From the NCBI GenBank assembly GCA_033816765.1, contig CM066290.1, forward strand, positions 1,984,001 through 2,048,000: a stretch of 64,000 nucleotides of DNA. Direction: 5' to 3'. Below are positions 32,921 through 44,313 of the stretch, one piece after another (the stretch's first letter is position 1; every line of letters starts with the position of its first letter). The notes under the pieces were generated by a model. It searched no databases. It was not told the DNA's origin and worked only from the letters and a program-made list of their open reading frames with translations. This stretch comes from Nothopassalora personata (Eukaryota; Ascomycota; Dothideomycetes; Mycosphaerellales; Mycosphaerellaceae). A program made the translations under genes and the position numbers.

Positions 32921-35900
32921 TCATTCCTCAGGTTTACTCCTCGCCAGCCACTTCTCAATCGTCTGACCCAGCTGTTTCCTCGTCAAAGGTTTGATGAGGT
33001 GATCATCCTGTACATCACTCGTCAGCAACACAAGCAGACCAGCATCTCGAAATGGGAAGAAGAAGCTTGACTCACCATGCCAGCATCTATACACTTCTCC
33101 CGATCACCCTCGATAGCACTCGCAGTGAGCGCTACGATAGGCCCCTTGTACTTCAATTCGTCCCTCAACCGCCTTGTTGCGTCGTAGCCGTCTAGGATGG
33201 GCATCTAGCAACGAGAAATTAGCGCCAAAGTCTTCGTTGGAGTCGAAGAAGCCAAGTGTGACTACTGTATTGCCCAATGACCTCTGCAGGTGGTCTTGCT
33301 TACCTGGCAGTCCATGAATATCAGATCAGGTCTCATTGGAGATTTCGATGCTTCGTCCCCTGTTTTGTGGTCATTCAAAGCCTGCTTCATGTATTCGATC
33401 GCATCGGCGCCATTCTCGACCCAGTCGATTTTTTTGGAACCCCAGCTTGTTCAAATGTCCCAGAACAACCTTCTTATTGATCAGGTTATCCTCCACCAAG
33501 AGAATATGAACTTCCTCGATCGGTTTCGACGATTGCGATTCGTCATTCCTGTGAGAGCTGTCGGAAGAAATCGTGCGTCCTCCTGTGGAAGCGTCATTTG
33601 GAGGATGCTGAGGGACTTCAAGCTGTAGCGCGATGATAGCCTTGGTGCCTTTGTCCTTGACAGACTCTAGCTGCACATCTCCATCCATTGAGTGAGAAAG
33701 TTTGCGCGCAATCGAGAGACCCAGGCCGCTGCCGCCATAGACTCTGGTCGTTGACTGATCTGCCTGCACGAAAGGTCTGAACAGACGTTTCAGGGTATCG
33801 TCGTCTATCCCGATGCCTGTTGAGAATATTGTTTTAGCTATACTCGCGGCACCACTGAAGAAGATGTTAACTTACCCGTATCTTCTACGACGGCCAGTAC
33901 TTTGGCAATGCCTTCGTGCTGCTCGATCGATGCACTGAGCTTGACATAGCCCGTGCTAGTGAACTTGATCGCATCTGTGAAGAATGGTAAGCATGGGGCT
34001 TTGCGATCTGAGTATTTCTGTGCTGAGACAGCACTTATTGGTGATCATATTTTGGAGACTGCGAGGCTCAAAGTCAGCATACTCAATGCACTGCTGTTGA
34101 ACGTCACTCACATTTGTCTGATCCGTCCAGGGTCGCCAAGTAGCATCAGTGGGCCCACTGGCGATTCAAGGTGAAAGGACAGGCCCTTCTTCACAGCTAG
34201 AACTTCATTCGTATTGCAGATATCGTGCAAGAGCCTCGGAAAATCGAACTCCATTCTTTCAAGCACAATGGCATCTGCTTGTGCTTTAGAGAAGTCCAGA
34301 ATGTTATTCTGCCGATCAGAATTGTGTTAGCTATAAACGATGGACCACAGGTCGGTTTACCACAGATAGTGGTGGCCAGGGAGTGCGGAACTCAGCCATG
34401 CGACGCCTTCCGCTCTTGGATACGTACCACAATAGCCAACAGACTGCGTGCAGACGACTGAAAGGTGTGGACGTAGTCGATCTGCTTTGGCGACAATTCG
34501 GTCTCGATAAGCAAGTCCGTCATACCAAGCAGGCCTGCGATCGGCGTACGCAGCTCATGCGAAATGTTGGCGAGAAATTGATCCTTCATCCGCTCTGCTT
34601 GTTGCATTACCTTGATCTTGTGTATCGCTTTCTCATTTGCGATTTCGGCTGTGAGGTCCATTGTCAAGCCCAAAAGACCCCGGCGAGATCGTTGTCCCGT
34701 GCCCATCAAGTCGTCTTCGTCAATCTCCGGTACGGCGAAGGTCCGCAGATACTTGCCACCAACTTGATGGTCTGTCACGCTCATGTCTGAATCTCGGTTG
34801 ACAACCTTTTCAAGCTCTGCAAGCACGTAATCCATGCCGTTGGTTTCCGCGAGTTCTCCACAGACTTCGCGCAAGTCGCGACCTTCGTAATCTGGGGACC
34901 CGTACAGTGCGCCACTCTTGTTGCCCAATTTCAGTGCACCTTCCGAGCTTCGTATACACATGTCCTCGTCAAGCGTGAACACGGTCACTGGCATGTTGTT
35001 CACCAGGTTATACAGACGTTCAGTCGCACGCTGAGCCAGCTTCTGTCTCATCAGCAGATCGTGGATATCGGTGGTGATGGCATACCATCGGTGCATGCCC
35101 TCCTCCTCGCCCAACTCTCTGAAAGGTACAATGCGGTCCGAGAAGTAGCGGTACGCACTGCCATGCCGGTGCCGTACGCGGATCTTGGTATCTGACACGT
35201 GTTGATATCTAATGCTGGAAGCCACAGCACTTTCGAGCTTAGGTAGATCATCGGGGTGAATACATGCTTTCCATTGGCCTTGGCACAATTCTGCCCTCGT
35301 GTGGCCTGCAAACATCTCCCAGGTATCGGAGAAATAGTCAATGCTCCCATCGGCACGGAATGTGCGCATCATTACAGGCCGTGCGCCGGCGGTAGTCCAG
35401 TAGGCTCTGTTTAGGGTGTCCTTTCGTTCGATGTAGTTGGCCCACTCCTGTGGTTCCCGTGCCTGGATGATGACGCCCAGAGGCTCATCGTTGAAAGGGT
35501 TATTCAACATGGTGCACGTGCTATCGATGATGGTCCGTGCGCCAGTGGTGGGATCTTCGAGACCGTATCGCAAGGATATCATACCTTTGCGCGAATTCAG
35601 CGTTGTGGGACCTGCAGCGTCCGACAACAGCTTGCGGTCATCGAAAGCTTCGTCCCACACATTCAAATACCTCTCGGATGGCTCCTCACCATCCTGCATT
35701 GCTCTCGCCAGCTCGCCGAGCGAACCATGTCCGTGCTCGTTGACCTCGAAAGCGCCACTGTCCGCATACATCAGGCTAGTAGCATAAGGGACATCGCGCC
35801 TGTTCAAACGACGATTAGAACCACTCGCGCTGTCTCAGGATTTCTCAGGGGAATGGGGATTCTCGTCGGGGGAAAGTACCATGAGGGATCAGCAAGCGCA

Positions 35901-36457
35901 TGAAATAGCTCATGCGTTTCCTCCTGTGTGAGCTTCGTCTTTTTCCAAGGACGAGGCAGGACGAGTGGAGTGCCTGTCAAGCAGAAGAAGGGCTGGTGCT
36001 CGATGATACAAGATGATAGTGTCCATTGCAGGTCAGACGATGGACCAGCTTCCAGGAGTGTGGCGTGCGGCTTGCTTGCAGCATCGTTGCGTGGAGATTG
36101 ATCTTGGCCGTGTTCACTCACGGTCGACTGCTTGCTTTGGCTTGTGTCGTGGTGCGCCAAGGATGCAGCAACGTCGCTCAGGCTTTGCTCGAAATCACGC
36201 TTGCTCTTGAGATGCCTGTGCACGAAGGCGGTATCGAAGATGGACTGCTCGCGGAGGGAGAGGTTGGCTAGGTCTGGAGATACAGTGCCATCATGATGGT
36301 GAGGTGTTTTATTCAGCCCAGCCAGCTCTTGCGCTGCATTGTTGCAATAGGCGATTCGATAGTCGGTGGCCAAGTATATGCAAGGCACAGGCAGGTGGTC
36401 GAGAAGGGCGTTGCGATTGACGGAGCCCGGACGCTCACGCATGCGTCGTGATGACAT
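32921..36457 (-). pseudogene. Hybrid histidine kinase (PAS-HisKA-HATPase-REC) with two apparent frame lesions
   Basis: Eight exons can be joined: 36457-35880, 35799-34428, 34308-34112, 34058-34036, 33974-33876, 33816-33304, 33204-33076, 33007-32921. Order of domains: PAS-like N-terminus (LLDHLPVPCIYLATDYRIAY), a second PAS with YFSDTWEMFAGHTRAE, the phospho-acceptor H-box NISHELRTPI, the HATPase N/G boxes (ITN-NAIKFT, DTGIGID, GGSGLGLSIA), and a receiver domain with VHILLVEDN, FMDCQMP and VALTAS. Two places cannot be read through: the donor after exon 4 leaves one surplus base (34034-34036), and a 7-T run at 33429-33435 holds one base too many. Allowing for both, the coding length is 999 codons. 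It is either a recent pseudogene or carries assembly errors. The ATG at 36457 is the first in frame. Confidence 0.8.
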
Positions 36458-36494
36458 GGGTTGGAGGCGTGGTCGTTGGCGACATGGGTGCTGA

Positions 36495-36564
36495 TGCTGG
36501 TGCTGGTGCTGGTGCTGGTGCTGGTGCTGGTGCTGGTGCTGGTGCTGGTGCTGGTGCTGGTGCT
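36495..36564. repeat. Hexanucleotide microsatellite (GCTGGT), about 11.5 units
   Basis: About 70 nt of almost perfect GCTGGT units, beginning about 40 nt upstream of the histidine kinase start codon. Confidence 0.9.
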
Positions 36565-36945
36565 AGGATTGGATGAATGGGCTGTGATGTCTTCCCTCCG
36601 TCCTGGGGTGGGGTGGCTACAGGCTCATACTGTACTGGATGGAGCATTCGGCGTATACATGTACTGTATGTCATTATTACAACGATTCGCTACACGATCC
36701 GGCATCCTCAGCGTGCCTTCCTCCTCGATGTAGCCTCAGGCTTCCATGTGTGCAGCTCTGCAGCGGACTGCCCTCCGCTTCCCACCATCCCAGCCACTCG
36801 GACAGCTTGTCAAGAGGCTTGCACGGCAAGAGCTTGAACCCTTGCAACCCACGATCGCTCTTGCTCTGTGAAAGTGCTGGTGTATGCTGATTCTTGCTGG
36901 AACGTGTGTTGTGCTATGCCATGGACAGCGGCATCGCTCTTGCAC

Positions 36946-36973
36946 TCACCACCACCACCACCACCACCACCAA
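36946..36973. repeat. CAC trinucleotide run
   Basis: About nine consecutive CAC/ACC triplets in the divergent promoter, 270 nt upstream of the DHCR24-like start. Confidence 0.85.
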
Positions 36974-37244
36974 GATCAGTCCCGCTTGCGACTGCATCGC
37001 GGCGCAGCGTTCCCCGCCGAGACTCTCGGATGCTGGCCATGTCTCTGTACGTGTAGGTATCCATACGTTCACTTCCTTCACCGACACCACCATCCTATCC
37101 CCATACATCATCACTCGAGCCAGCCCATCCATTACCGTCGTGAAGAGTATTTTATCGCTACTTAGCCCGCCGCACTGCTGGTGAAGGACAGACCAAGTTC
37201 GTTCGCGCCCGCCAACAAAACATCCGCGGCACACACGTCGTCCA

Positions 37245-38837
37245 ATGGCTGCCACGAAGCTCGCCCAAGAGCACGATGCTGCAGTCAAGCGTATCGCACG
37301 CCAGGTCGCCGACTTCCACAAGGAGAAGAAGCACTTTCGCATCTACCATGGCTCGACATCCTCCACGCGCCCGATGCAGTTCACCAAAGATGCCATCGTC
37401 GACACATCCGACATGCATCGCATCTTCCCCGTCGACAAGGAGGCCATGACCGTCAAGGCAGAGCCCAACGTGCCGATGGATGTGCTCGCTGCACACACGA
37501 TCGCTGCCGGATACGTGCCCAAGGTGGTCATGGAGTTCAAGGGCATCACTTGTGGAGGAGGCTTCGCCGGCATGAGCGGAGAGTCCAGCATGTACCGCTA
37601 TGGACTGTTTGGCAACACCATCTCGGAGATCGAGATCGTGCTAGGAGACGGCTCGCTGGAGTACGCCAACCGAGAGAAGAACGCCGACCTGCTGCAAGAG
37701 GCGCATGGCTCCCTGGGCACGTTCGGCATCATCACCCTCGTCACCATCGAGCTGCTACCGGCCAAGTCGCATGTTCAAGTGCAGATCAGGCCCGTCAGTG
37801 AGCCTCTGACGGTGCCGGCCATCTTCGAGGAAGCGTGCGCAGATGCCGCGATTGAGTACATTGACGGCATCTACTTCAACCGCCGCTCTGCAGTCGTCAT
37901 GTTTGGCAAGATGATCGACTACGCTCAACGCGACAGGCGCGCGCCTCTACTGACGACGAAGCAAGTTCACTGGTTCGCCGACACGATCGAAGCTCATCTC
38001 AAGAAGCACAACAACAAAATCTCAATGCTGACCAACGCCGAGACCAAAGGTAAGGGTCCAACGAATGGCGCAGCTAACGGAGCTACGAATGGCCACGCCA
38101 ATGGGCAAAGCAACGGCACGACCAAGATCGCCGACATCCCTCCCGTCGTCCTCACCCTCACCGACTACCTCTTCCGCTACGACCACGGTGCATTCTGGGG
38201 AGGCAAGCTCGCCTTCAAGCACTTTCACGTCCCGCAAAACCGCATCACTCGCCGACTCGCCGACCCTTTCCTCGATAGCCGAACATGCTACATGGCACTT
38301 CACAAGACCGGTCTGGCCGACGAGTACGTGGTCCAAGATTTTGGCATCCCGGCATCGACAGTGACGCAGTTCATTGAGTTCGTGGCGCAGGAAATGCCCG
38401 AATGTCAAATCTTCCTCTGTCCACTCAAGCCGGCACAAGAGATTGGGATCGACGCGAGGTTCAATGGGGAGGTCATTGGCAGTGTGAGGGAGCAGCGTAT
38501 CTTCGGTGTTGGTGTATATGGTCGTGGACCGCGCAACCATGAAGAGTTCCTAGAGCTCAATCGTGAGCTAGAGCTGAAAGCGAGCGTTCTGCTGGGTAGC
38601 AAGCTCTTGTATGCGAGGACCTACTATACAGCTGAAGAGTTCTGGACCATCTACAACAAGGAGCACTATGATGAGACCAGGAAGAAGTGGAAGGCCGAAA
38701 CACTGCCCAGTGTGTATGACAAGCTGCACGCGGACATGAACTACACCCGGCCGAGACGAAGTATACGAGGCATTCTCGAGACAATCTGGGATGTCAAGGT
38801 TGCGAAGCGATCGGACTACTTGTTGAAGAAGTCGTAG
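37245..38837 (+). CDS. FAD-linked oxidoreductase, DHCR24 (delta-24 sterol reductase)-like
   Basis: Single-exon gene of 530 residues from ATG at 37245. The N-terminal half is an FAD-binding type-4 (PCMH/VAO) domain: YHGSTSSTRPMQF, the hydrophobic turn GYVPKVVMEFKGITCGGGFA, and AHGSLGTFGIITLVTIELLP. The C-terminal half matches DHCR24/Dwarf1-type reductases (ALHKTGLADEYVVQDFGIPA, GVGVYGRGP). Animal DHCR24 reduces desmosterol at C24; the fungal substrate is unknown, and fungi normally end the pathway at ergosterol, so a different sterol or lipid is possible. A low-complexity Asn-Gly-Ala insertion (TNGAANGATNGHANGQSNG) sits near residue 280. Unlike animal DHCR24, no N-terminal membrane anchor is seen. 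Confidence 0.88.
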   Translation: MAATKLAQEHDAAVKRIARQVADFHKEKKHFRIYHGSTSSTRPMQFTKDAIVDTSDMHRIFPVDKEAMTVKAEPNVPMDVLAAHTIAAGYVPKVVMEFKGITCGGGFAGMSGESSMYRYGLFGNTISEIEIVLGDGSLEYANREKNADLLQEAHGSLGTFGIITLVTIELLPAKSHVQVQIRPVSEPLTVPAIFEEACADAAIEYIDGIYFNRRSAVVMFGKMIDYAQRDRRAPLLTTKQVHWFADTIEAHLKKHNNKISMLTNAETKGKGPTNGAANGATNGHANGQSNGTTKIADIPPVVLTLTDYLFRYDHGAFWGGKLAFKHFHVPQNRITRRLADPFLDSRTCYMALHKTGLADEYVVQDFGIPASTVTQFIEFVAQEMPECQIFLCPLKPAQEIGIDARFNGEVIGSVREQRIFGVGVYGRGPRNHEEFLELNRELELKASVLLGSKLLYARTYYTAEEFWTIYNKEHYDETRKKWKAETLPSVYDKLHADMNYTRPRRSIRGILETIWDVKVAKRSDYLLKKS

Positions 38838-38948
38838 GTGTTGTTGAGTATCCAGCAGAGCACAAGTGGGGCGAGAGTATTGTTGATAATGTATAGTCGG
38901 TCGTGCTACTGATACCCAAGTATAGATTGCAGAATTGTCGCGACGTCG

Positions 38949-40401
38949 ATGTATTCTTCTCACGATCTAAAAATGGCAGAATGGCAAGCTCGGAAAAGCT
39001 CCGCGCTGGTTCGTGATTCGTTATATGTCATCACAACAGCAAAGCATCCAGTGCTTGCGGCATTGCCACTTCATACAACGCCAGTGCTATTAGATGACCA
39101 AATCCAAGAACGTACCATCTTCACGTTGATGCTACAACGCTTGTCAGCCCTCACAAGAACTCTCACATCAACATCAGCATCGCGAAATCGGACCATGTCA
39201 TCAACTGACCTCCCAGCCGAGTGGCACCCCTCACCAGAAGATGGATTCCATGGGAAGATCACACCCACCGGTCCCTTCAAACCCGAGAAAGACCGCTACC
39301 ACCTCTACATCGGCCTCTTCTGCCCCTTCGCCCACCGCGCCAATATCATCCTCCATCTCAAGCAACTCCACAAGCACGCTGGCATCGAGACGAGCATCGT
39401 CAAGCCCTACCCCAAAGAAGACAACGAAAGCCGACCAGGCTGGCCAGGCTGGCGCTTCAACCACAAAGACGAATCTCACTACGCGGGCGCCACCGAAGAT
39501 CAACTCTTCGGATCCCGCTACATGAACGAAGTCTACTTCAAAGCCGATCAACACTACAAAGGCAGATACAGCGTCCCCGTCCTGTGGGACAAGCACCTCA
39601 ACACAATCGTCAACAACGAATCCCACGAACTCCTCCGCGACCTCCAACACTGCTTCGATCCCCTCCTCCCGCCCGAACTGCAAGACGTAGACCTCTTCCC
39701 CCCACCCTTCCAGACCAACATCCTCGCCCTCGAAACGCCCCTCCAGCGAGACCTCAATACCGGCGTCTACAAAGCCGGCTTCGCCCCCGATCAGGAAACT
39801 TACGACAAGAACCTCCCCCCTGTCTTCGGAATTCTGAACTTTCTGGAATCGCTCGCGGCCCGGAAGGGCGGGCCTTATATTCTCGGAGAGGCGTTGACCG
39901 AGGTGGATGTCAGAGTTTTTTGTACGCTGATTCGATTCGATGTGGTGTATGTGCAGCATTTCAAGTGCAACCTGGGGATGGTCAGGTATAGTTATCCGGT
40001 GCTGGATGCGTGGTTGAGGTGAGTGACAGCCTGACAGGATCCGGGCTGGGGTGGGGCTGTGATGGCTGATGTTTGTTGGTGCGCGATAGGAGAATGTATT
40101 GGGAACATGAGGCGTTTAGGGCGACGACGGATTTTCGACATGTCAAGGAGAATTATACCAAGAGTCACAAGGGAGTTAATCCAAAGGTATGTGGTGAGGC
40201 TGCGGTGGCTACTGCGCGGTTTTGAAGGCTTTGATTCTTGCGTGAATGCTGAAATATGAGTAGGGGATCACGCCAGTGGGGCCTTGGCCGCATATTCAAG
40301 AGGGGTATGAGAAGGATTGGACGAAGCTGGAGGCGGGGAGGATTGAGATGACGGAGGTGGTGGAGTATGAGAGGAAGTTGGAGCAGGAGGTAGGGTGGTG
40401 A
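38949..40401 (+). CDS. Omega/Ecm4-type glutathione S-transferase
   Basis: Three exons (38949-40018, 40090-40186, 40264-40401; introns 71 and 77 nt, GTGAGT/GTATGT donors) sum to 435 codons. The active-site motif GLFCPFAHRANI with its Cys marks the omega-like/glutathionyl-hydroquinone reductase branch (yeast Ecm4/Gto). Other family marks are RPGWPGWRFNHKDESHYAGA, VPVLWD, INNES-like IVNNESHELLR and, across the second splice, YTKSHKGVNPK|GITPVGP. The first 80 residues are an extension: M39129-led LQRLSALTRTLTSTSASRNR looks like a mitochondrial presequence, and the cytosolic core would start at the ATG at 39195. Which ATG is used cannot be told. Likely role: reducing glutathionylated quinones or other mixed disulfides. 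Confidence 0.87.
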
Positions 40402-42137
40402 TGTTGGCCAAATGCCTATCATTATTCAGGCAGGACGGTGGACATGCATGACGGCAACACGGAGGGCTGAGGAGCGGGTTTGACGAAGGAGACATAGCTT
40501 TGAAGAGTCTTGTCAACACTACGGTGCCGGATCTACAGGCATGGCACGTCGCAGAACCTAACGTGACCCTTCGATAGGAACAGGAAGTGAGCACAAAAGT
40601 AGCAAAGGCTGCTGTGTGACGACAGTGAGCTGAAACATGCATTCGCGAACTGCAGTATGCAAGACTATGAATGTCACAGTTGACGCAGAATGCCAGAAGC
40701 ACAAATCGGCTGTTGCAGCCCGGGGTAGGCTCACTACTTGCGCTCGCGCCCGAAGCTGTGGGCTGAAAGTTGTGAAACGTCTGGCTCATGCTGTACCAGC
40801 ATGGTGCTCGCCTGTTGATGGGGGATGGGGGGGGGGTGGGGGCAGTTAAGGCATGGGCAAAGAGTCGTAGTTCGGGACATGCTCAGCAGAAGCGTTAACG
40901 GCGGAATGTTGCTCCTCGCCAACAATGGGAGTCAGATCAAGAGCTAGAGACATTTCAAGTTGCAGTCCGTACAGTCCAGTGACTGTGTTCATGCAGCGCG
41001 TGAAACCGTGGATTTGTGTGCGAGGACGGCTTTCACAGCGAGCTGAAAGTTCTCGGAGTGCTGTATGTACTGTCGACAGATCGAGCATGTGACAGATGAT
41101 GCTGCATGGACGCATGCAGTTCCCCGCACTATTTCCTAGGCTTGCCTTGTGCACCAGATCAGCCCGTTCTCCGGCATCGAGGGACTCAGTGCAGTTGTAT
41201 GATGGCGTGTTAGACGCTCGCGTTTGCAACTACCATCTGTGCAAAGAAAGCCATCAAAACGTCGCCCTGTGGCAATAGAGTCCGAGATCTGATCGTGCTA
41301 GCGGTCTTCGCACTGCATCAAAGGGGTATTTCGGCACTTCCTCCTTGCACGAGTGACAGAGGCACGATCCGTACCATCCCGAGCACCAGCGACCTGGTGA
41401 CTATCTTGCCGTGTCTCGCTAGAGCATGTACCCCGAAACACAGACTTCTGACCTGTGTCTCCTGGGCCCATGGACCATGTTCTTGTGCCAGACATACAGA
41501 TCGACTTCGCGTCCGTCGTTCATTTCCACGGATGCTGTGCGCGGTCGTCCACACCCGGGGCAAAGCAAACAGATCAGCCGCTTGATGTCTGCTCTGATAT
41601 GTCAGTTTCCTTTGACCGGTGAGTCGTTGCCTCTTCTTGGTCCGAAGGCGACAGGGCTAGCTCCCGTGTGGCGTTTGCTATGAACCAAGCTCTCGGGGTT
41701 ATTCAGGAGGCTGTCACGAGCATCTCCGTGCTACAGTCGCTAACGCATATCCAGGTGCCTTGACAGTCGGCTCCCAGCTGGTGAAGAATATCGCGAGTGA
41801 TGTGAAGGTGAGAAGCGCTCTGATAAAGTGCTGTACTCAATACTGGCACGTGTAAGCTGTGTCTCCAGCACATCCGTCTGACCGCCAGCGGCCGTCATCA
41901 TGCCCACACATTTGATGCTGTAGGCGTCTCGTGAGCTCTCTGTCGTCGAGGATTAGACTTCCTCATCATATTCTCAAGATTCGAAGCGAACAGTAGTACA
42001 AAGTTGTGGCCTCCCTCATATGTAAGTGCGCCGTTGAGATCAGTCATCAAACATATGGTACGATATACTGTGCCGTCGACTTTTCTTCGCATTTGTTCTG
42101 CATGATGTCGAGATAGGATTCGAGCACTTGAGGAATA
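40402..42137. other. 1.7-kb gap, no supported gene
   Basis: Short frames only. A G-rich run lies at about 40820-40842. Nothing in it shows a domain. The overlapping minus-strand frame at 40268-40789 is partly antisense to the glutathione transferase. Confidence 0.5.
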
Positions 42138-43724
42138 TCATGGAGGCTTGAGCGGAGCCTTGATACCTGTTGTCGCTGTCGATTGTGTCTGCTGGGAATC
42201 GCGGCGTGAGAATAGACTCGAAGGATAGGTGCACGACCTGGCAAGGCGAGCTGGGCGAAAGTCTTTGATGGAAGCGCTTCTGCGAGAACCCTCTGACATA
42301 TGACGAGATGCACTTTCAATTCTTGGTGCAATGCGCTCAGCGTTCTTGTCGTAAATCCTGTGCTGAACTTGGGCGCCAGCGTCAGATTCATGCTCGCAAT
42401 TGTCCCGTGACGGCTGCGAATCGGTTACGCTCCACTGCAATGGGTCATGGTCAAACGCTCTTTCCGACGCATCGGTGTCGACACCGTACTCCCAGCCGCT
42501 ATCACTTCTCCCGAGCCATTGCTGGATCGAATGATTCGTTTGATGCTGCTTGTCGACTGCAGAACTTACTGGAATTACTGCTAGGCCACCTGAAACAATT
42601 TGTGATGTCAACTCGTCTATGTCATAGTCGCGATCGGTGTCGGGGAATATGTTACTATGCGTCGCGCACATTGCAGGCCCCTGCACACCAGTCAAGGGTC
42701 TCGTGCTTTGCATGGTCGCAGAGCCCAGGTCGATCGCTGCCTCCATACAGGCTCGTTTTGCAGCGTCTTCGGCATGGATCGCCGCCTCCAGCATCGATCG
42801 GGCATCTTCAAGCGCGTCGGTGTGACTTGCCTCGAAGGCCTGGTCCGAAATCGTAAGAATTTCATCCCGATCCAAGCGTAGTCCGCGAAGTTCTCTGGCG
42901 TCGTTGTATTCGGCTTGTTCCTGCATGAGCCGCTCGTGTAAGACATTGACATAGCCGACGGAATCATAGTATGCCTGGAGCAATGGGTGCAGAGCAGGTG
43001 CTGATGCATGTATCGACAGCGAGCTGATACTGCTGCGGCGCTGAACGCCACCAAGCTCTCTTGACTTTTGACTCAATATACCATCTGGAGAGACCTTATC
43101 CAGGAACGACTGTGCAAAATGGCCGAAACTATCTCGTTTCTGCACCAGATAATTCTCAGTCTTTGCCAGACTGTTTTCGATCACTAGAGCTTCGTGGAGA
43201 TGCTGGCTAAGATACTCAAAGTCTCGATCGTACAGATGATGCTTCTCGTTTAGTTGTGAAAGCGAGTTCCCCACTGTAGGCGCTGCTTGATTCTTGACAG
43301 CCGATATCTCGGCTTCGACAGCGAGCCTGGACTCGTTCAGATATCGAAGAGTGTACTGGCAGGCCTGAAGCTGGAATTGCTGCTCGAGTCGCAGCCGTTG
43401 AGCATCTGCCTCGGCGACCAAGATCCTGTCATGATGCTTCATCAGCTGCTCAGCCAGGACATTCAGCTCTTCCACGGTATTGGGGTCGACGTGGATGTTT
43501 GATGGGAATGTCGCATCAACGTCTGGCGGCCTCGGTTGTTGATGATTTGGTGGGTCGTTGTCTCTTCTTCTAACGTCACCTCCTCCTCTTGTCGACACTT
43601 CAGCCGACTTCTGCGATGGTCGTGACCTCTGATCTGGCTGTCCGGGACCTTGAGTGCCAGGGCGCATGGCACGACTCCGCGAAGGGGACTTCCACCGCCA
43701 ACGCGACCAAAACCTGGCCATCAT
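42138..43724 (-). CDS. Coiled-coil protein of unknown function
   Basis: Single-exon gene, 528 residues, ATG at 43724. The N-terminus is basic and aromatic (ARFWSRWRWKSPSRSR). Residues about 80-330 are strongly helical with heptad-like spacing (VEELNVLAEQLMKHHDRILV; LRYLNESRLAVEAEISAVKN; HLHEALVIENSLAKTENYLV), suggesting coiled coils. The C-terminal 170 residues are polar and probably disordered, ending in a basic Ser-rich tail. No named domain. The gene is divergent from the DUF6590 gene, with 589 nt between start codons. Confidence 0.75.
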   Translation of the reverse strand: MMARFWSRWRWKSPSRSRAMRPGTQGPGQPDQRSRPSQKSAEVSTRGGGDVRRRDNDPPNHQQPRPPDVDATFPSNIHVDPNTVEELNVLAEQLMKHHDRILVAEADAQRLRLEQQFQLQACQYTLRYLNESRLAVEAEISAVKNQAAPTVGNSLSQLNEKHHLYDRDFEYLSQHLHEALVIENSLAKTENYLVQKRDSFGHFAQSFLDKVSPDGILSQKSRELGGVQRRSSISSLSIHASAPALHPLLQAYYDSVGYVNVLHERLMQEQAEYNDARELRGLRLDRDEILTISDQAFEASHTDALEDARSMLEAAIHAEDAAKRACMEAAIDLGSATMQSTRPLTGVQGPAMCATHSNIFPDTDRDYDIDELTSQIVSGGLAVIPVSSAVDKQHQTNHSIQQWLGRSDSGWEYGVDTDASERAFDHDPLQWSVTDSQPSRDNCEHESDAGAQVQHRIYDKNAERIAPRIESASRHMSEGSRRSASIKDFRPARLARSCTYPSSLFSRRDSQQTQSTATTGIKAPLKPP

Positions 43725-44313
43725 GCTTCGAAGGTACTATGAACGAGAGCGATGCGTCAAGACCGGCAATCGACGACTCCTGGTCATGTGACAGTCGGAT
43801 CATCTCACGCTCATAGACGCGTATATCTGCACGTGGCTGGAGAGCAAGTCGTATATCTACACCGACCAAGCCTCGAGACAACGCAATCAAAGCCTGAAGC
43901 CCTGAACAGAAGTAGTCCTGCACGACTCCGGCGCTCCGTTTGACCACAACGACAACACGGCTGCGCGTCGATGCCGTGGGCTTAGACCGGACCCCTCCGT
44001 TCAAGGCTGTCCTGTGTTTCCTTGGTGTCAAATCGGTAGCAAATCACGTTTCAGCCTCGAGCCGACACCTCTCTTTTTGTCACCCCAGCCTGGCTCAAGC
44101 AACGCTCTGCTTCAGCTCGGCTGCGTTCCATACAAAGCAAGTACATGCTACTCTGTTATTCCAGAGGGTCTGCGCTTTCATGCAATGCGCGTTGGTGGGC
44201 GACGTGGCTGCAGCACCTTGCGTTCCGCAGAGCCGCACCGCCTTTATATACACAGAATGAATGCTGATGGCTCACGTCTTGCTCGGCCACCGAAGTGACG
44301 TGTATGACGCAGA
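43725..44313. promoter_or_regulatory. Divergent promoter, coiled-coil and DUF6590 genes
   Basis: 589 nt between the two starts. A minus-strand frame (43600-44031) overlaps but carries no recognisable domain. Confidence 0.45.

Larger units (their letters stand above)
36458..37244. promoter_or_regulatory. Divergent promoter between kinase and DHCR24-like genes
   Basis: 787 nt between the two start codons. It contains two simple repeats (GCTGGT array and a CAC run, listed separately). The GCTGGT array could also be 5' untranslated sequence of the kinase gene; read on the minus strand it would encode an Ala-Pro run that is not in frame with the kinase. Confidence 0.5.

Noticed and set aside
35800..35879. 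Apparent frameshift between the two N-terminal kinase frames (stop at 35804)
   Set aside because: An 80-nt intron (GTACTT...CTAATCGTCGTTTGAACAG) joins them exactly in phase, giving DPSW|RDVPYATSL.
38022..38540. Minus-strand frame inside the DHCR24-like gene
   Set aside because: It is antisense to a clear enzyme and has no domain of its own.
39231..39959. 242-codon minus-strand frame over the glutathione transferase gene
   Set aside because: A Val/Glu-rich shadow of the codon usage of the plus-strand gene.
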